This document shows positions 42,660 to 51,540 of a stretch of 64,000 nt of DNA, piece after piece. Under the pieces are notes generated by a model. The model was not told the origin of the DNA. It ran no database searches and saw only the letters and a program-made list of their open reading frames with translations. The position numbers and the translations under genes are program-made. Origin of the DNA: Hahella chejuensis KCTC 2396 (GTDB taxonomy: Bacteria > Pseudomonadota > Gammaproteobacteria > Pseudomonadales > Oleiphilaceae). Within the stretch, counting starts at the first letter, position 1; the number at the start of each line of letters is the position of its first letter. Where the stretch lies: contig NC_007645.1 in the NCBI RefSeq assembly GCF_000012985.1, forward strand, positions 372,001 to 436,000, written 5' to 3'.

Positions 42660-42977
42660 ATGAGACTTAAGGCTGGTGAAAGACTTAAAGCGCTTCGTGA
42701 ATTAGCGGGATTTACTCGACAAGAGTTTTCAAGCATCACAAATATCGAGCTTATCCGGTTGACGAATCTAGAAAAGCTAAGAGCTAGGGTCGCAGAAGAT
42801 GAATATGAAAAGCTTGGTTTGCTATTCCCTGAAGTAATTCCTTGGTTTGCGTACGAAGGTGACATTTCTCTAGAGGCATTAAGATCAAGTGAGCAGAAAC
42901 TTTGCCGCCTAATTGCAGCAAGGTTTGAAGCTGGACAGATTCCAGAAGGTTATTTTTTGGAGGAAAAATTTAAGTAA
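42660..42977 (+). CDS. Phage repressor (HTH/XRE-type, C-like)
   Basis: A 105-residue protein. The N-terminal LKAGERLKALRELAGFTRQEFSS is a HTH start with the second helix pattern of XRE proteins, followed by ELIRLTNLEKLRARV. It is about the size of the P2 C repressor (99 residues). It overlaps the integrase start in a TAATG junction, so repressor and integrase are co-expressed in the lysogen, as in P2. Confidence 0.8.
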   Translation: MRLKAGERLKALRELAGFTRQEFSSITNIELIRLTNLEKLRARVAEDEYEKLGLLFPEVIPWFAYEGDISLEALRSSEQKLCRLIAARFEAGQIPEGYFLEEKFK

Positions 42978-43987
42978 TGGCAGTGAAGAAAGTAGCCAAC
43001 GGGTGGAAAGTAGACATCCGACCAGAAGGGGTTTATGGGAAAAGAATAAGAAAAACTTTTCCAACCAAACGGCAAGCTGAACAGTGGCAGATAGACCAAA
43101 AGGCAAAGGCTAACGCTGGCGAGTGGAGCCCACCAAACAAAGACCGCCGCAAGCTCTCTGATTTAGTGAACACTTGGTATGACTTACATGGGCATACTTT
43201 AAAGGATTGCGATAATCGCTTGAGATCACTAACGGCCCTAGTGAATAGATTAGGAGACCCTATAGCAAAAAACTTCACTGGAGAAGACTTTCTTGAATAC
43301 CGAAGATTTAGACTGACACAAAAGCATGAGCACAGGGATAAGCTTGTGGAGCCAAATACTGTAAATCATGAGCATGCCTATCTCTTTGCTGTATTTAGCA
43401 AATTAATTAAGATTAAAAACTGGAAGCTTGATAATCCATTGAAAGGACTCTCAAAACTTACGATCGATGAGCCAGCACTTGTTTATCTGGAACAGGATGA
43501 AATAAGGGCATTGTTGGCATCCCTAAAGGAGTCAAAAAACCCTAATGTGTTAGTGATTTCAAAGATATGTTTGTCTACAGGCGCGCGGTGGGGTGAAGCT
43601 GAATCACTTCAGGCTCAACAAGTGAAACAAGGCAAAATCCACTTTATTAAAACTAAAAACAGTAAGTCCCGAGCTGTACCCATTTCAGACGAGCTTTCAA
43701 AAGAAATAATAGCAGGGCGTCCTAGATTTGGCCGACTGTTCCCGGGTACATCAAAACAAGCCTTTCGCCTTGCAGTAGAGCGCTCAGGCATCAACTTACC
43801 CGATGGTCAAATGACCCACGTACTCAGACATACGTTTGCTAGCCACTACATGATCAATGATGGAAACATTCTAAAGTTAAAAGATATCCTCGGGCACAAA
43901 ACACTATCTATGACTATCCGTTACGCTAAGCTCGCTCCAAAACATTTGGCAGATGCAGTAACTCGAAACCCTTTAGCCACGCTGTAG
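42977..43987 (+). CDS. int: Tyrosine-recombinase integrase (HP1-type)
   Basis: A 336-residue integrase, the length of HP1 integrase. Catalytic residues are Arg204 (STGARWGEA), Lys near 227-230 (KTKNSKSR), His281 and Arg284 (HVLRHTF), His307 (LGHKT) and Tyr316 (IRYAKLA). The N-terminal 60 residues form the arm-binding domain (KTFPTKRQAEQWQIDQKAKA), and the middle is the core-binding domain. It lies 109 bases from the attR core. Confidence 0.95.
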   Translation: MAVKKVANGWKVDIRPEGVYGKRIRKTFPTKRQAEQWQIDQKAKANAGEWSPPNKDRRKLSDLVNTWYDLHGHTLKDCDNRLRSLTALVNRLGDPIAKNFTGEDFLEYRRFRLTQKHEHRDKLVEPNTVNHEHAYLFAVFSKLIKIKNWKLDNPLKGLSKLTIDEPALVYLEQDEIRALLASLKESKNPNVLVISKICLSTGARWGEAESLQAQQVKQGKIHFIKTKNSKSRAVPISDELSKEIIAGRPRFGRLFPGTSKQAFRLAVERSGINLPDGQMTHVLRHTFASHYMINDGNILKLKDILGHKTLSMTIRYAKLAPKHLADAVTRNPLATL

Positions 43988-43988
43988 A

Positions 43989-44004
43989 GTCCACAAAGTG
44001 TCCA
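43989..44004. repeat. Probable integrase arm-type site, attR side
   Basis: The same GTCCACAAAGTGTCCA as at 11212-11227, same orientation, beginning just after the integrase stop and 107 bp from the core. See the attL-side entry for the reasoning. Confidence 0.65.
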
Positions 44005-44062
44005 CCCAAAGGAGTTAGTACGTGCATAAATGAGATCGTGACGAGCGAAAAATCAATAGTTT

Positions 44063-45172
44063 ATGTCAGTACGTGCCGGTACTAGCAGCCTCAGGACGGA
44101 CGACACTTCCGTGTTTTCCTCAGGGCTCGGCAAAATCGCCGCGCATATTCCCGCATTGCTGCTGGCGGGCTCATACAAGTATTTCCAGACGGTTTGGGCG
44201 AGCCCCATGGCGCCGGAACTTAACACTTATCTGCGCCTGCCCACCTATGGCCATTATCTGGGAACCGCTCCTGTCATGCACAATCATCTGCAATCGCTCT
44301 GCGAGTTGCGGCTGAATCCGAAAAAAGGACCGCAAAGCCGCTTTCTGCTGGTTGTGGAGGATTTGGATCGCTGCAGTTATGAAAACATCGTCAAAACCTT
44401 TGAGACCCTGCGCCTGGTGATGAATATTCCCCGCGTCACCGTGATTATCGCCATCAATCAGCAAATCGCCCTGACGGCGCTGGCGATGCACTACGAAAAG
44501 CTGGCGCCGCAACACAAATGGCAGAATCCGCAAGCGATTGCGCGGGACTATCTGGCGAAAGTCATGCATGCGCCCATTACCCTCAGTGAGCCGGACGCCG
44601 CCGCCGTGACCCGCTATTTGGGAAGTGTTTGCGGCGCCCAGGCGGACCAGCGACAGGAAACGCCCCACATGGCGATCCATAAATTGCTGCCCGATTCCCC
44701 GGCTCGTGCGAATGAGGAAGGCATGTCTCCCCAGCAAAAACAAGCGTTTTACTACTGGCTGGAGCATTTCGAGCTAAGCAATCCCAGGCAAATAAAGCGG
44801 TTGTATAACGGTTATAACCTGTTGCGCGCCTGTCTGCGGGAAGACTGGTTGCAGACGGAGGAGGAAGCGCCTGGTCTCAGCGATAAGCGCAGACCTCTCG
44901 CCTATCCCATGATGGTTGCGTTGTTTGCGATGGAATACGCCAACGATCGTCCTGACCAGCTTGGTGAGAAGGGGCTGCATAACTGGAAAAAGTTCCTGCG
45001 CGGCGAGCGGGGCAAGCCGCTGGAGGACGGCGATAGCCTGGGGCGTATCGACCATGAGGTTCTGGCGATCCTTAAAGAGCCTGTGTGGGAAGACAAGTTA
45101 ACACCGGCGATCAAGGCGTTTGTGCTGCCCGCTATTGAAACTGAGGAGATTAAGCCAGTGCTGAAAGGCTGA
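44063..45172 (+). CDS. KAP-family P-loop NTPase, C-terminal fragment (gene split by prophage)
   Basis: The last 358 codons of the KAP gene, beginning at the att core. The first 11 codons of the open frame (MSVRAGTSSLR) are phage DNA and lack a ribosome site. Walker B is in FLLVVEDLDRC, with DLDRC at residues 100-104 of this frame, corresponding to about 338 of the rebuilt 607-residue protein. VTVIIAINQQIALTALAMHY (sensor-like strand and helix) and FELSNPRQIKRLYNGYNLLR are further conserved KAP elements. On its own it lacks the Walker A motif. Confidence 0.9.
   Translation: MSVRAGTSSLRTDDTSVFSSGLGKIAAHIPALLLAGSYKYFQTVWASPMAPELNTYLRLPTYGHYLGTAPVMHNHLQSLCELRLNPKKGPQSRFLLVVEDLDRCSYENIVKTFETLRLVMNIPRVTVIIAINQQIALTALAMHYEKLAPQHKWQNPQAIARDYLAKVMHAPITLSEPDAAAVTRYLGSVCGAQADQRQETPHMAIHKLLPDSPARANEEGMSPQQKQAFYYWLEHFELSNPRQIKRLYNGYNLLRACLREDWLQTEEEAPGLSDKRRPLAYPMMVALFAMEYANDRPDQLGEKGLHNWKKFLRGERGKPLEDGDSLGRIDHEVLAILKEPVWEDKLTPAIKAFVLPAIETEEIKPVLKG
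44096..44114. other. attR: attR core
   Basis: Exact copy of the 19-bp attL core. The left 7-bp arm here (GGACGGA, phage-derived) is degenerate compared with ACACGGA on the host side, while the right arm TCCGTGT is kept. The reading frame of the KAP gene passes through it (T-D-D-T-S-V). Confidence 0.9.
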
Positions 45173-45247
45173 TGCAAAGCGCCTTCAACCTTTCCCTGAT
45201 ACCATTTCCCGCCGCATATCAGTAAAGTGAGTATTTAGGGCTGGTTA

Positions 45248-46093
45248 TTGATCGTACGTTTTATGCTGAGTAGAGTTTTGGGCGGGTATTTGCGACCGCT
45301 GATTTTAGCCGTGACAGTGCTCCTTTCCGCTTGCGCTGAGACTACATCCAGTCCGCAATTGCGTCTTAGCAATGCGGATCTGGAGTGGGTGGGGCGCAAA
45401 GTTTTTCAAAATGAATGCGCGGGTAAACGCGAATGTCTGGTGACCTGGAATCAGGGAGAGGCGTTTCCATCCCTGGGAATTGGTCATTTCATCTGGTATC
45501 CCGCGGGTGTCGAGGAGAAGTTCAAGGAAAGCTTTCCTCTGCTGTTTCAATACATGCTGACGCAAGGCGTGGTCGCTCCCTCCTGGATATTGGAACTGGA
45601 CCCGCTCGACGCCCCCTGGCCAACCCGACAGGCGTTTCTGGCCGTTCAGAACAGCCCGCAGGTGGAGGAGCTACGTGGCTTCCTGGAGCGCACTAAAGCG
45701 CAGCAGGCCGCTTTCATGTTTCAGCGGGCGACGGCTTCGTTGGAGGCAATCATTGCATCCGCTCCCGCTGGCAGTCATGAAACCATTCGTCTGCGGATAA
45801 TGCGTTTAAGCGAAACTCGCGGCGGCGCCTATGCGCTGATTGATTACGTCAATTTCAAAGGCGATGGTCTGTTGGAAACCGAGCGCTACAAAGGCGAGGG
45901 CTGGGGCCTGAAGCAGGTGCTGGAGGAGATGGATCGCTTTGAGCAGGGGCGCACGCCTCTGCTGGCGTTTCGCATGGCGGCGATCTTCGTACTGGAACGG
46001 CGGGCGAATAACGCCGCAAACCCTATCGAAAAGGAAAAATGGCTGCCGGGATGGAAAAACCGGCTCACCACCTACACGGACCCGGAGGCTTAG
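45248..46093 (+). CDS. Lysozyme-like lipoprotein, conserved unknown
   Basis: A 281-residue protein with a lipoprotein signal (LILAVTVLLSAC). The segment VGRKVFQNECAGKRECLVTW, then FPSLGIGHFIWYPAG, recalls lysozyme-like folds in which the Glu of QNEC and the G-x-GH block are conserved; catalytic activity is not proven. The start is a TTG at 45248 or ATG at 45263; neither has a strong ribosome site. It is followed closely by arfB. Confidence 0.7.
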   Translation: MIVRFMLSRVLGGYLRPLILAVTVLLSACAETTSSPQLRLSNADLEWVGRKVFQNECAGKRECLVTWNQGEAFPSLGIGHFIWYPAGVEEKFKESFPLLFQYMLTQGVVAPSWILELDPLDAPWPTRQAFLAVQNSPQVEELRGFLERTKAQQAAFMFQRATASLEAIIASAPAGSHETIRLRIMRLSETRGGAYALIDYVNFKGDGLLETERYKGEGWGLKQVLEEMDRFEQGRTPLLAFRMAAIFVLERRANNAANPIEKEKWLPGWKNRLTTYTDPEA

Positions 46094-46098
46094 TCATC

Positions 46099-46518
46099 GT
46101 GCTGGAGATTTCCAACAAAGTCAGCATCCCCGATCATGAAATTGATATGCAGGCCATCCGCGCCCAGGGCGCAGGGGGGCAGAACGTCAACAAAGTGTCC
46201 TCCGCCGTGCATCTGCGCTTCGATATCAACGCGTCGTCGTTGCCGGAGATATACAAGGAAAGGCTGCTGGAGCTGAGCGACCAACGCATCACCAAAGACG
46301 GCGTTATCGTCATTAAAGCCCAGCAGTATCGCACCCAGGAGCAAAATCGCGAGGATGCATTAATGCGGTTGAAGGAAGTCATCGTGGCGGCGATGGCGAC
46401 GCGCAAAAAGCGCATCGCCACCAAGCCCACCAAAGGCTCGCAAACCCGACGTCTGGAAGGCAAGACCAAGCGCGCCAAGGTCAAATCCGCCCGCGGGCGG
46501 GTGAGCCGTTACGACTGA
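46099..46518 (+). CDS. arfB: Alternative ribosome-rescue factor ArfB (peptidyl-tRNA hydrolase)
   Basis: A 139-residue protein with the catalytic GGQ in RAQGAGGQNVNKVSSAVHLR and a basic C-terminal tail (KTKRAKVKSARGRVSRYD) that inserts into the mRNA channel of stalled ribosomes. It hydrolyses peptidyl-tRNA on non-stop complexes. The GTG at 46099 has GGAGG about ten bases upstream. It lies five bases after the lipoprotein gene. Confidence 0.93.
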   Translation: MLEISNKVSIPDHEIDMQAIRAQGAGGQNVNKVSSAVHLRFDINASSLPEIYKERLLELSDQRITKDGVIVIKAQQYRTQEQNREDALMRLKEVIVAAMATRKKRIATKPTKGSQTRRLEGKTKRAKVKSARGRVSRYD

Positions 46519-46528
46519 TTTATATTAT

Positions 46529-46580
46529 TAACATGGCAATGATATTGGCATGTTAGTAATCAGGCGCATGGATGCGCCTG
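46529..46580. terminator. Paired hairpins between convergent genes
   Basis: Two adjacent inverted repeats: a 12-bp stem with one mismatch (TAACATGGCAAT, loop GAT) and a 9-bp perfect stem CAGGCGCAT/ATGCGCCTG. They lie between arfB and the opposing nucleotidase gene and can act as a bidirectional terminator. Confidence 0.55.
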
Positions 46581-46597
46581 CGCGGCGGCTAGCCTGA

Positions 46598-48514
46598 TTA
46601 ATAGTTCTCGCAATCCGCCGATAAGCTGTGATTGCAGCCGTCGCGGCCAATGTAATGCTGAGTGCTGTACTCGGCGATCGGCAGTTTATCCACGGTCATG
46701 CCGTCTTCGGTGAGGGCGTCCACATAGTCCACGAACCCCTGCGCATACTCGGTGAACGTATCCACATACAGCCCGGCGTTATAAGGCGTGGCGAAAGTGG
46801 TGTAGCCGTCCTGGCCGGAGGCGATGAAGTCGTTAGTGACCACGGTGTAGGTCGCGTTCAGGTCGATGGCGTTCCAATCCCCCGCCACCCGTGAGTTCAC
46901 CTCCACATTGGACAGGCGCGCGCCCTTGGTCTGTGAGGCGTCTACGTTGAAACGCAGGCCGGCGGCGTAAGGATAAGACCCGGAAGAACCATTGTTATCC
47001 AGGGTATTGGACAGCGCATCCTCCAGCACGTCGACAATTTGTCGTCCGGTCATTTGCAGCGTCACCAGGGTGTTGGAGAAGGGCAGTAGAGTATAGGCGT
47101 CCGCCACAGTGAAATCGCCCATGGGGATGTCCGTTCGCACGCCGCCGCCGTTCTGGATAGCGATATCGGCGGTGGGCGTCACGGTCAGGAAGGCTTTGGC
47201 GACAATATTGGAGATGTCGCTGCCGTTAACATAGTTCTCCGAGACGTCGCACAGGCTGGAGCGCGATTCGCCGGGCCAGCGCACCAAACACAGATTTTCA
47301 GATACCGTGCCGATCACGGTCTGCTTCAGGGTATCCACTTCATCGTCATAAATCGCCAGCAGGCGTTCTGAAATGGCGTCGGGCGTGGTGGACAGGATCT
47401 CCTTGTGGCTGGTCAGGGCCTGCGTCACCCGGTCGGCGTCAGCAGCGGGCAGGGGGTTGGTCACTTTGTCCGCGGCTGCGTAGGTAAACGTCTTGGCGAC
47501 GGGCATGTAGGGGTTACCGCTACAGGCGGTGATTTTTCCGTTGTCATCGAATGTGACGTCCAAAGCGCCCAGCAGATGCGCATATTCCCAGGCGTGTACG
47601 ATGCAAACCGCGTCTCCGGCTTTGTCCGTGGCTTTTTTCGGATAATCGCTGACGACGTTGAAGCCCAGCTGGGTGAATGTTTCTCCGCCCATCAGGGTGT
47701 GGGAGTCGCCGCCGACAATGACGTCCACCCCGGTCAGGTTCGCGGCCAGAGTCTGATCGTTGGTATAGGTGTAGTGGGTCATCAGAATGATTTTGTTGAC
47801 GCCCTGAGCGCTGATTTCATCAATGTATTTCTGCGCCGTGGCGGTTTCGTCGAGTAGCGTGGTGCCGGCGTCGGGGCGGCTGGACTCTTGTGTCTTCTGG
47901 GCGATATCGATGCCGATGAGTCCAATTTTCTGGCCGCCTACTTCCTTAATCACGTAGGGTTTGATGTAACCCTGGGCGATAGGCGAAGCGTCGCCAGGGG
48001 CGACGTTGGCCGCCAGCACCTCCGTCGCGCAGTCATCCGCCGCCAGATAGTTCAGGAATGAAGCCAGCCCGGCGTCGCCGTTGTCAAACTCATGATTACC
48101 CAGGGCGAAGGCGTCAAAACAAATGCGGTTCATCATTTCCGCATCCGCTTCTCCGCCGAACAAGGTGAAATACAACGTGCCGGTGACCGCGTCGCCAGAG
48201 TGCAGTTTCAGGACATTGCGCTTCTCGTCCGCCAATCTGTCGGCCAGGCTGGTCAGCATGGGAAAACCGCCGTAGGACACAGTCACCGAACCGATGTCGG
48301 CTCCACCGTCGGTCTTGGTTTGCAGCCCCAGCGCGCTGACGTCGTAACTGAACGTGGAAGCGGCGAGATGAGAGTGGTGATCGTTAATGTGCAGAATGCT
48401 CAGGCTGAACCCGGAATCGTCGTCGCCATTGCTGTTATTGCTGTCGCTGCAGGCGGCGAGTGCGATCGTCGCGCACAAAACCGCGCTCGCGCGCGTTAGA
48501 GGAAAAGGCGCCAT
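46598..48514 (-). CDS. Secreted 5'-nucleotidase/2',3'-cyclic phosphodiesterase family lipoprotein
   Basis: A 638-residue protein with a lipobox (ATIALAAC) then an Asn/Asp-rich linker. The metallophosphatase domain has LSILHINDHHSHL, LHSGDAV, ALGNHEFDNG and VGGDSHTLMG, which bind two metals; the C-terminal 5'-nucleotidase domain contains QNGGGVRTDIPMG and ASGQDGYTTF. It releases nucleosides and phosphate from nucleotides outside the cytoplasm, complementing the ExeM-type nuclease encoded 42 kb away in the window. Confidence 0.9.
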   Translation of the reverse strand: MAPFPLTRASAVLCATIALAACSDSNNSNGDDDSGFSLSILHINDHHSHLAASTFSYDVSALGLQTKTDGGADIGSVTVSYGGFPMLTSLADRLADEKRNVLKLHSGDAVTGTLYFTLFGGEADAEMMNRICFDAFALGNHEFDNGDAGLASFLNYLAADDCATEVLAANVAPGDASPIAQGYIKPYVIKEVGGQKIGLIGIDIAQKTQESSRPDAGTTLLDETATAQKYIDEISAQGVNKIILMTHYTYTNDQTLAANLTGVDVIVGGDSHTLMGGETFTQLGFNVVSDYPKKATDKAGDAVCIVHAWEYAHLLGALDVTFDDNGKITACSGNPYMPVAKTFTYAAADKVTNPLPAADADRVTQALTSHKEILSTTPDAISERLLAIYDDEVDTLKQTVIGTVSENLCLVRWPGESRSSLCDVSENYVNGSDISNIVAKAFLTVTPTADIAIQNGGGVRTDIPMGDFTVADAYTLLPFSNTLVTLQMTGRQIVDVLEDALSNTLDNNGSSGSYPYAAGLRFNVDASQTKGARLSNVEVNSRVAGDWNAIDLNATYTVVTNDFIASGQDGYTTFATPYNAGLYVDTFTEYAQGFVDYVDALTEDGMTVDKLPIAEYSTQHYIGRDGCNHSLSADCENY

Positions 48515-48647
48515 AAGACATGCTCCACAGTGAATTTGAGTGTTGAAGTTCGTTGTTATCGGAGCTGGGAGTGTCCCACTGAATTATTGCGGCAATGTTG
48601 CAACTAACGGGGAAGAATAGAGGGGATCGCCGCCCATTGCGCTGTAT

Positions 48648-49436
48648 TCAGGGAGCGATGCCGTCGCGCGGCGTCAGGGCGGCGGCGCCCAGATATTTCT
48701 GGCGAATGCGGTTGTACTCGCCGGACTCGCGAATCATGCGCAGCCCTTTGTTGAACTTCAGCATAGTGTCCAGACTCATTGGGTGTCGTTTGCTGAAGCA
48801 GGTGTAGTAGGGCGCGCTGGTCATGTTGATGAAGTTCAACTCGGGAGGGTTCTCCATCTGTTGCGCCTCGTACTGAATCGTGTCGGCGAAGGAATAAATG
48901 GCGTCTACGCGTTGAAAGATGAGCATATTGAGCAGCAACTTGTCTGTCCCCACGGTTTCGATGTTTTCCAGCCCCGCTTTTTCCAACTCCGTCTCCAGGT
49001 TATAGCCGCGCACAACCGCCAGCTTGTAGGGCTTCATATCACTGAGGGCGCCGATTTTATTTATTTTGCGTCCGTTTAGCGTGAAAAAGCCTTTCTCCAG
49101 CGCGCCAAGTTCGTCGGAAAAATATAGAAAGCTTTCTCTTTCCGGTAGATAGGAGCAGCTGCAGAGACCATCGTAGGCTCCGGTTTTGGCCAGTTCCAGT
49201 GCGCGATTCCAGGGAAAATAACGAAAAGTGACCGCAATGCCGACCTGTTGAAAGGCGGCCTGTAACAGCTCGATATCATAACCCGGCCGGTCCGTGTTCT
49301 CGGGAGAGTCGATTTTTTGAGGAGGAAAGTAATTGCAGGCCAGATTGATGGCGCTGTCGGCGGAAGAGGAGGTTGTCCATAGTCCTGCGCTGACCAGTAA
49401 CCAAGACGCCACTCTACGTAAAAAGACGGTACTCAA
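48648..49436 (-). CDS. Periplasmic solute-binding protein, SBP_bac_3 type
   Basis: A 262-residue protein with a signal peptide (SWLLVSAGLWTTSSSADS). The mature part shows NYFPPQKIDSPENTDRPGYDIELLQAAF, shortened here to its key elements PPQ and GYDIELLQAAF, FPWNRALELAKTGAYDG, and FNKGLRMIRESGEYNRI, the family-3 binding-protein layout. The start is a TTG at 49436; GTG at 49412 is an alternative. No ABC permease is adjacent. Confidence 0.75.
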   Translation of the reverse strand: MSTVFLRRVASWLLVSAGLWTTSSSADSAINLACNYFPPQKIDSPENTDRPGYDIELLQAAFQQVGIAVTFRYFPWNRALELAKTGAYDGLCSCSYLPERESFLYFSDELGALEKGFFTLNGRKINKIGALSDMKPYKLAVVRGYNLETELEKAGLENIETVGTDKLLLNMLIFQRVDAIYSFADTIQYEAQQMENPPELNFINMTSAPYYTCFSKRHPMSLDTMLKFNKGLRMIRESGEYNRIRQKYLGAAALTPRDGIAP

Positions 49437-49855
49437 TAGGACCTACCCGTATGCTCGCAACCAAATCAACAATTATCGTCAGGCCTGGCGCTCCGCGGCG
49501 AGTGCTTGTTTAGGAGAGCATCGCCGCACAACCTCGCGCTGGGCAAATTTTCACCAATCTAAAATATGTCCGGCCATGGTCTATTTCAATTCCGGCGCGC
49601 TCCCAGCGTTTGTCTTTTTACACTCTTTTTAAAAATGACGCTATTTGACTTTTTTACAGTATATCAGTGAAAAAACGAGTCAAAATGTCACGAACAGGCT
49701 GGCAACGGGGCGGGTCAAGGGGGCAGCGAGTTCCTGTCGTTTCGATGTTTACAATTTGCGTCTGCGTGAGGAAGGGGAGCCGAGACGCTCAGGGTTAAGC
49801 TAGCGCCCTCTTTACTCGCCATGTTCACCCACTCTGTCGACAGGAGGACATTGAT
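49437..49855. other. Divergent intergenic region, no gene seen
   Basis: About 420 bp between the binding-protein gene and the next plus-strand gene. The centre (49600-49690) is AT-rich and probably promoter-bearing. No ORF with a ribosome site and no RNA gene was recognised. Confidence 0.4.
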
Positions 49856-50227
49856 TTGTCATATGAACAGCGATTGCGACGCACCCAGAAAGAGTATCCT
49901 TTCGATCTTTGGGCGGAGCGCTTCCAGGATGGGTTGGAGCAATATACGGACGAGAATAACGACGCCGCCAGACGGATTATGGACAATCTGCTGCAAGCTC
50001 TGCTGGAGCTGGGTGAAGGCGCGACGGAAAAGGTGAAGGTCAAACAGTTTGAAGTCGCCGTGGAGTCGCTTAACTACCTTAACGACACAGTGGGCGGGGA
50101 CTTGATCGAAACGGCGGAAAGGGAAGAGCTGTGCGATCTGTTTGACGCCATCGCGGTAGCGGCTGGCATCGATCCGGAAAATTATGGCGACGGGGAGGGT
50201 ATCGCCAGCGAGTGGCGAGACTGGTAA
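49856..50227 (+). CDS. Conserved hypothetical protein, acidic
   Basis: A 123-residue acidic helical protein (RRIMDNLLQALLELGEGA, ETAEREELCDLFDAIAVAAG). The TTG start is supported by GGAGG nine bases upstream; no in-frame ATG exists nearby. It begins a run of three small plus-strand genes. Family not recognised. Confidence 0.65.
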   Translation: MSYEQRLRRTQKEYPFDLWAERFQDGLEQYTDENNDAARRIMDNLLQALLELGEGATEKVKVKQFEVAVESLNYLNDTVGGDLIETAEREELCDLFDAIAVAAGIDPENYGDGEGIASEWRDW

Positions 50228-50311
50228 GCTGCTGATGTGACAAGTCGTCCGCTCTGATGCAGGCGCGTTGGAGTGGGCGCGAAAGGAATAATAATCAGCG
50301 AGAAAGCAGGA

Positions 50312-50782
50312 ATGACCGACTTCCACGATATTCAGAAGACTTTTCCCCATGAGCAGGATTGGACGGCGCTTCAGGAAAATACCCTGATAGAATTAGTCCA
50401 AGATTATCAATCCAAACCTTCCTGCGCCAACTCCGCTCTTGTCGAGCTCGCCATCCGCAATCACCCTAAAACCATCGAGTTAAGCGAGCATATACTGGAT
50501 GATGCGCAGGCGGATAAATGGCTGAAAGCCTCCGCGCTGGGCTCCCTTCTGACCAAGGATTTCAAGCGCGCCCTGGACAAGTCCCTGGGTTTTATCGACC
50601 ACTGCGATCACCGGTTGCTCTGCGAACTGGTGGAAGCGATGAACTACGAGTTTCAGGGCGAACTCAAAGACTACGCCGCCAACCACGCTACGACTCAGAA
50701 ACTGAAACAGCGCCTGCGCGCCGGCGCGGACAAAGACGTGGATTACTGCGAATTGTTTTACGAGTATGTGGGGGCTGAGTAA
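50312..50782 (+). CDS. Hypothetical helical (HEAT-like) protein
   Basis: A 156-residue protein starting at MTDFHDIQKTF, with AGGA just upstream. The body is a chain of paired helices (SALVELAIRNHPKTIELSEH, ADKWLKASALGSLLTKDFKR) like HEAT-repeat proteins. No enzyme motif. Located between an unknown gene and a phosphatase gene. Confidence 0.65.
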   Translation: MTDFHDIQKTFPHEQDWTALQENTLIELVQDYQSKPSCANSALVELAIRNHPKTIELSEHILDDAQADKWLKASALGSLLTKDFKRALDKSLGFIDHCDHRLLCELVEAMNYEFQGELKDYAANHATTQKLKQRLRAGADKDVDYCELFYEYVGAE

Positions 50783-50824
50783 AAATAGCCCCTTTCGCGT
50801 ATTCGCAAGATAAGGAGTCATAAC

Positions 50825-51325
50825 GTGCTCGTCAGCACTATTTATCCCGTCCAACCTATCGGCAGCGGACGGCTTTTCGTCATGGCCAAACCGGTCGCCG
50901 GGGAGTGGATGGAAGAGGAGTTCGCGGGCATCGCCCGCAGCGGCGTCACCAGAATGCTGTCTCTACTGGAGACTCAGGAAATTCGCGAGCTGGGACTGAC
51001 GCAGGCGCCGGAGCTGTGTCGCCGCTTGGGCATGGCGTTTACCCATTTCCCCATTCCCGATTTCGGGTTGCCCAGGTCCGTGCGGGACGTCGCCACGCTG
51101 CTGGACGCTATTTATCCCGCGGTGTTGGCGGGCGAGCATCTGGTTATTCACTGCCGCGCGGGCATCGGACGCACCGGCACGATCGCCGCCTCACTGCTGG
51201 TGCGTCATGGCTGGAGCCCAGAGCAGGCTTTCGCGGAAATCAGCTTGAAGCGCGGTGTAGAAGTGCCGGATACCGACGCCCAGAGGCGTTGGGTGATAGA
51301 GCATGCGCGCGCCTTATCCCAATAA
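50825..51325 (+). CDS. Dual-specificity/tyrosine phosphatase-like protein
   Basis: A 166-residue phosphatase with the CX5R signature HCRAGIGRTGT, a PIPDFGLP segment that carries the likely general-acid Asp, and C-terminal RGVEVPDTDAQRRWV. It is of the atypical dual-specificity (KAP/CDKN3-like in the eukaryotic sense) type often encoded in bacteria. GTG start with AAGGAG upstream. Confidence 0.85.
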   Translation: MLVSTIYPVQPIGSGRLFVMAKPVAGEWMEEEFAGIARSGVTRMLSLLETQEIRELGLTQAPELCRRLGMAFTHFPIPDFGLPRSVRDVATLLDAIYPAVLAGEHLVIHCRAGIGRTGTIAASLLVRHGWSPEQAFAEISLKRGVEVPDTDAQRRWVIEHARALSQ

Positions 51326-51540
51326 AGCCACCCTACTGTCTACGTATTATTACTTAGATTGAGTCCGTAGTTATGCGGGCGTATTCGCCCACCGCCTAAC
51401 GGCGCTAATACGGATAGAATTTGATCAGTCAAAAAGAGAGCATTTTGTGAAGCGCCCGGGTACGAGTGCGACGCGAGCCCGTTGCCGTCCACGGCGATGG
51501 CGGTTATTACGCGAAAATAAATATAAGAAAGGTACACAAT

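Larger units (their letters stand above)
11094..44114. mobile_element. P2/HP1-type prophage, about 33.0 kb, integrated in the KAP gene
   Basis: The limits are set by a 19-bp perfect direct repeat at both ends. Inside is a full set of P2-family genes: integrase, repressor, AlpA/Cox-like regulator, replication protein, Ogr, Q, P, O, N, M, L, R, S, sheath, tube, lysis genes, E/E', tape measure, J, I, H, G, D-like hub and V. The size equals that of typical P2 and HP1 genomes (about 32-34 kb), so it may be intact. No cos site was recognised. Confidence 0.95.

Noticed and set aside
44063-44095. Phage-derived start codon for the right KAP fragment
   Set aside because: The upstream sequence has no Shine-Dalgarno motif, so expression of the fragment from this ATG is doubtful; kept only as part of the split gene.
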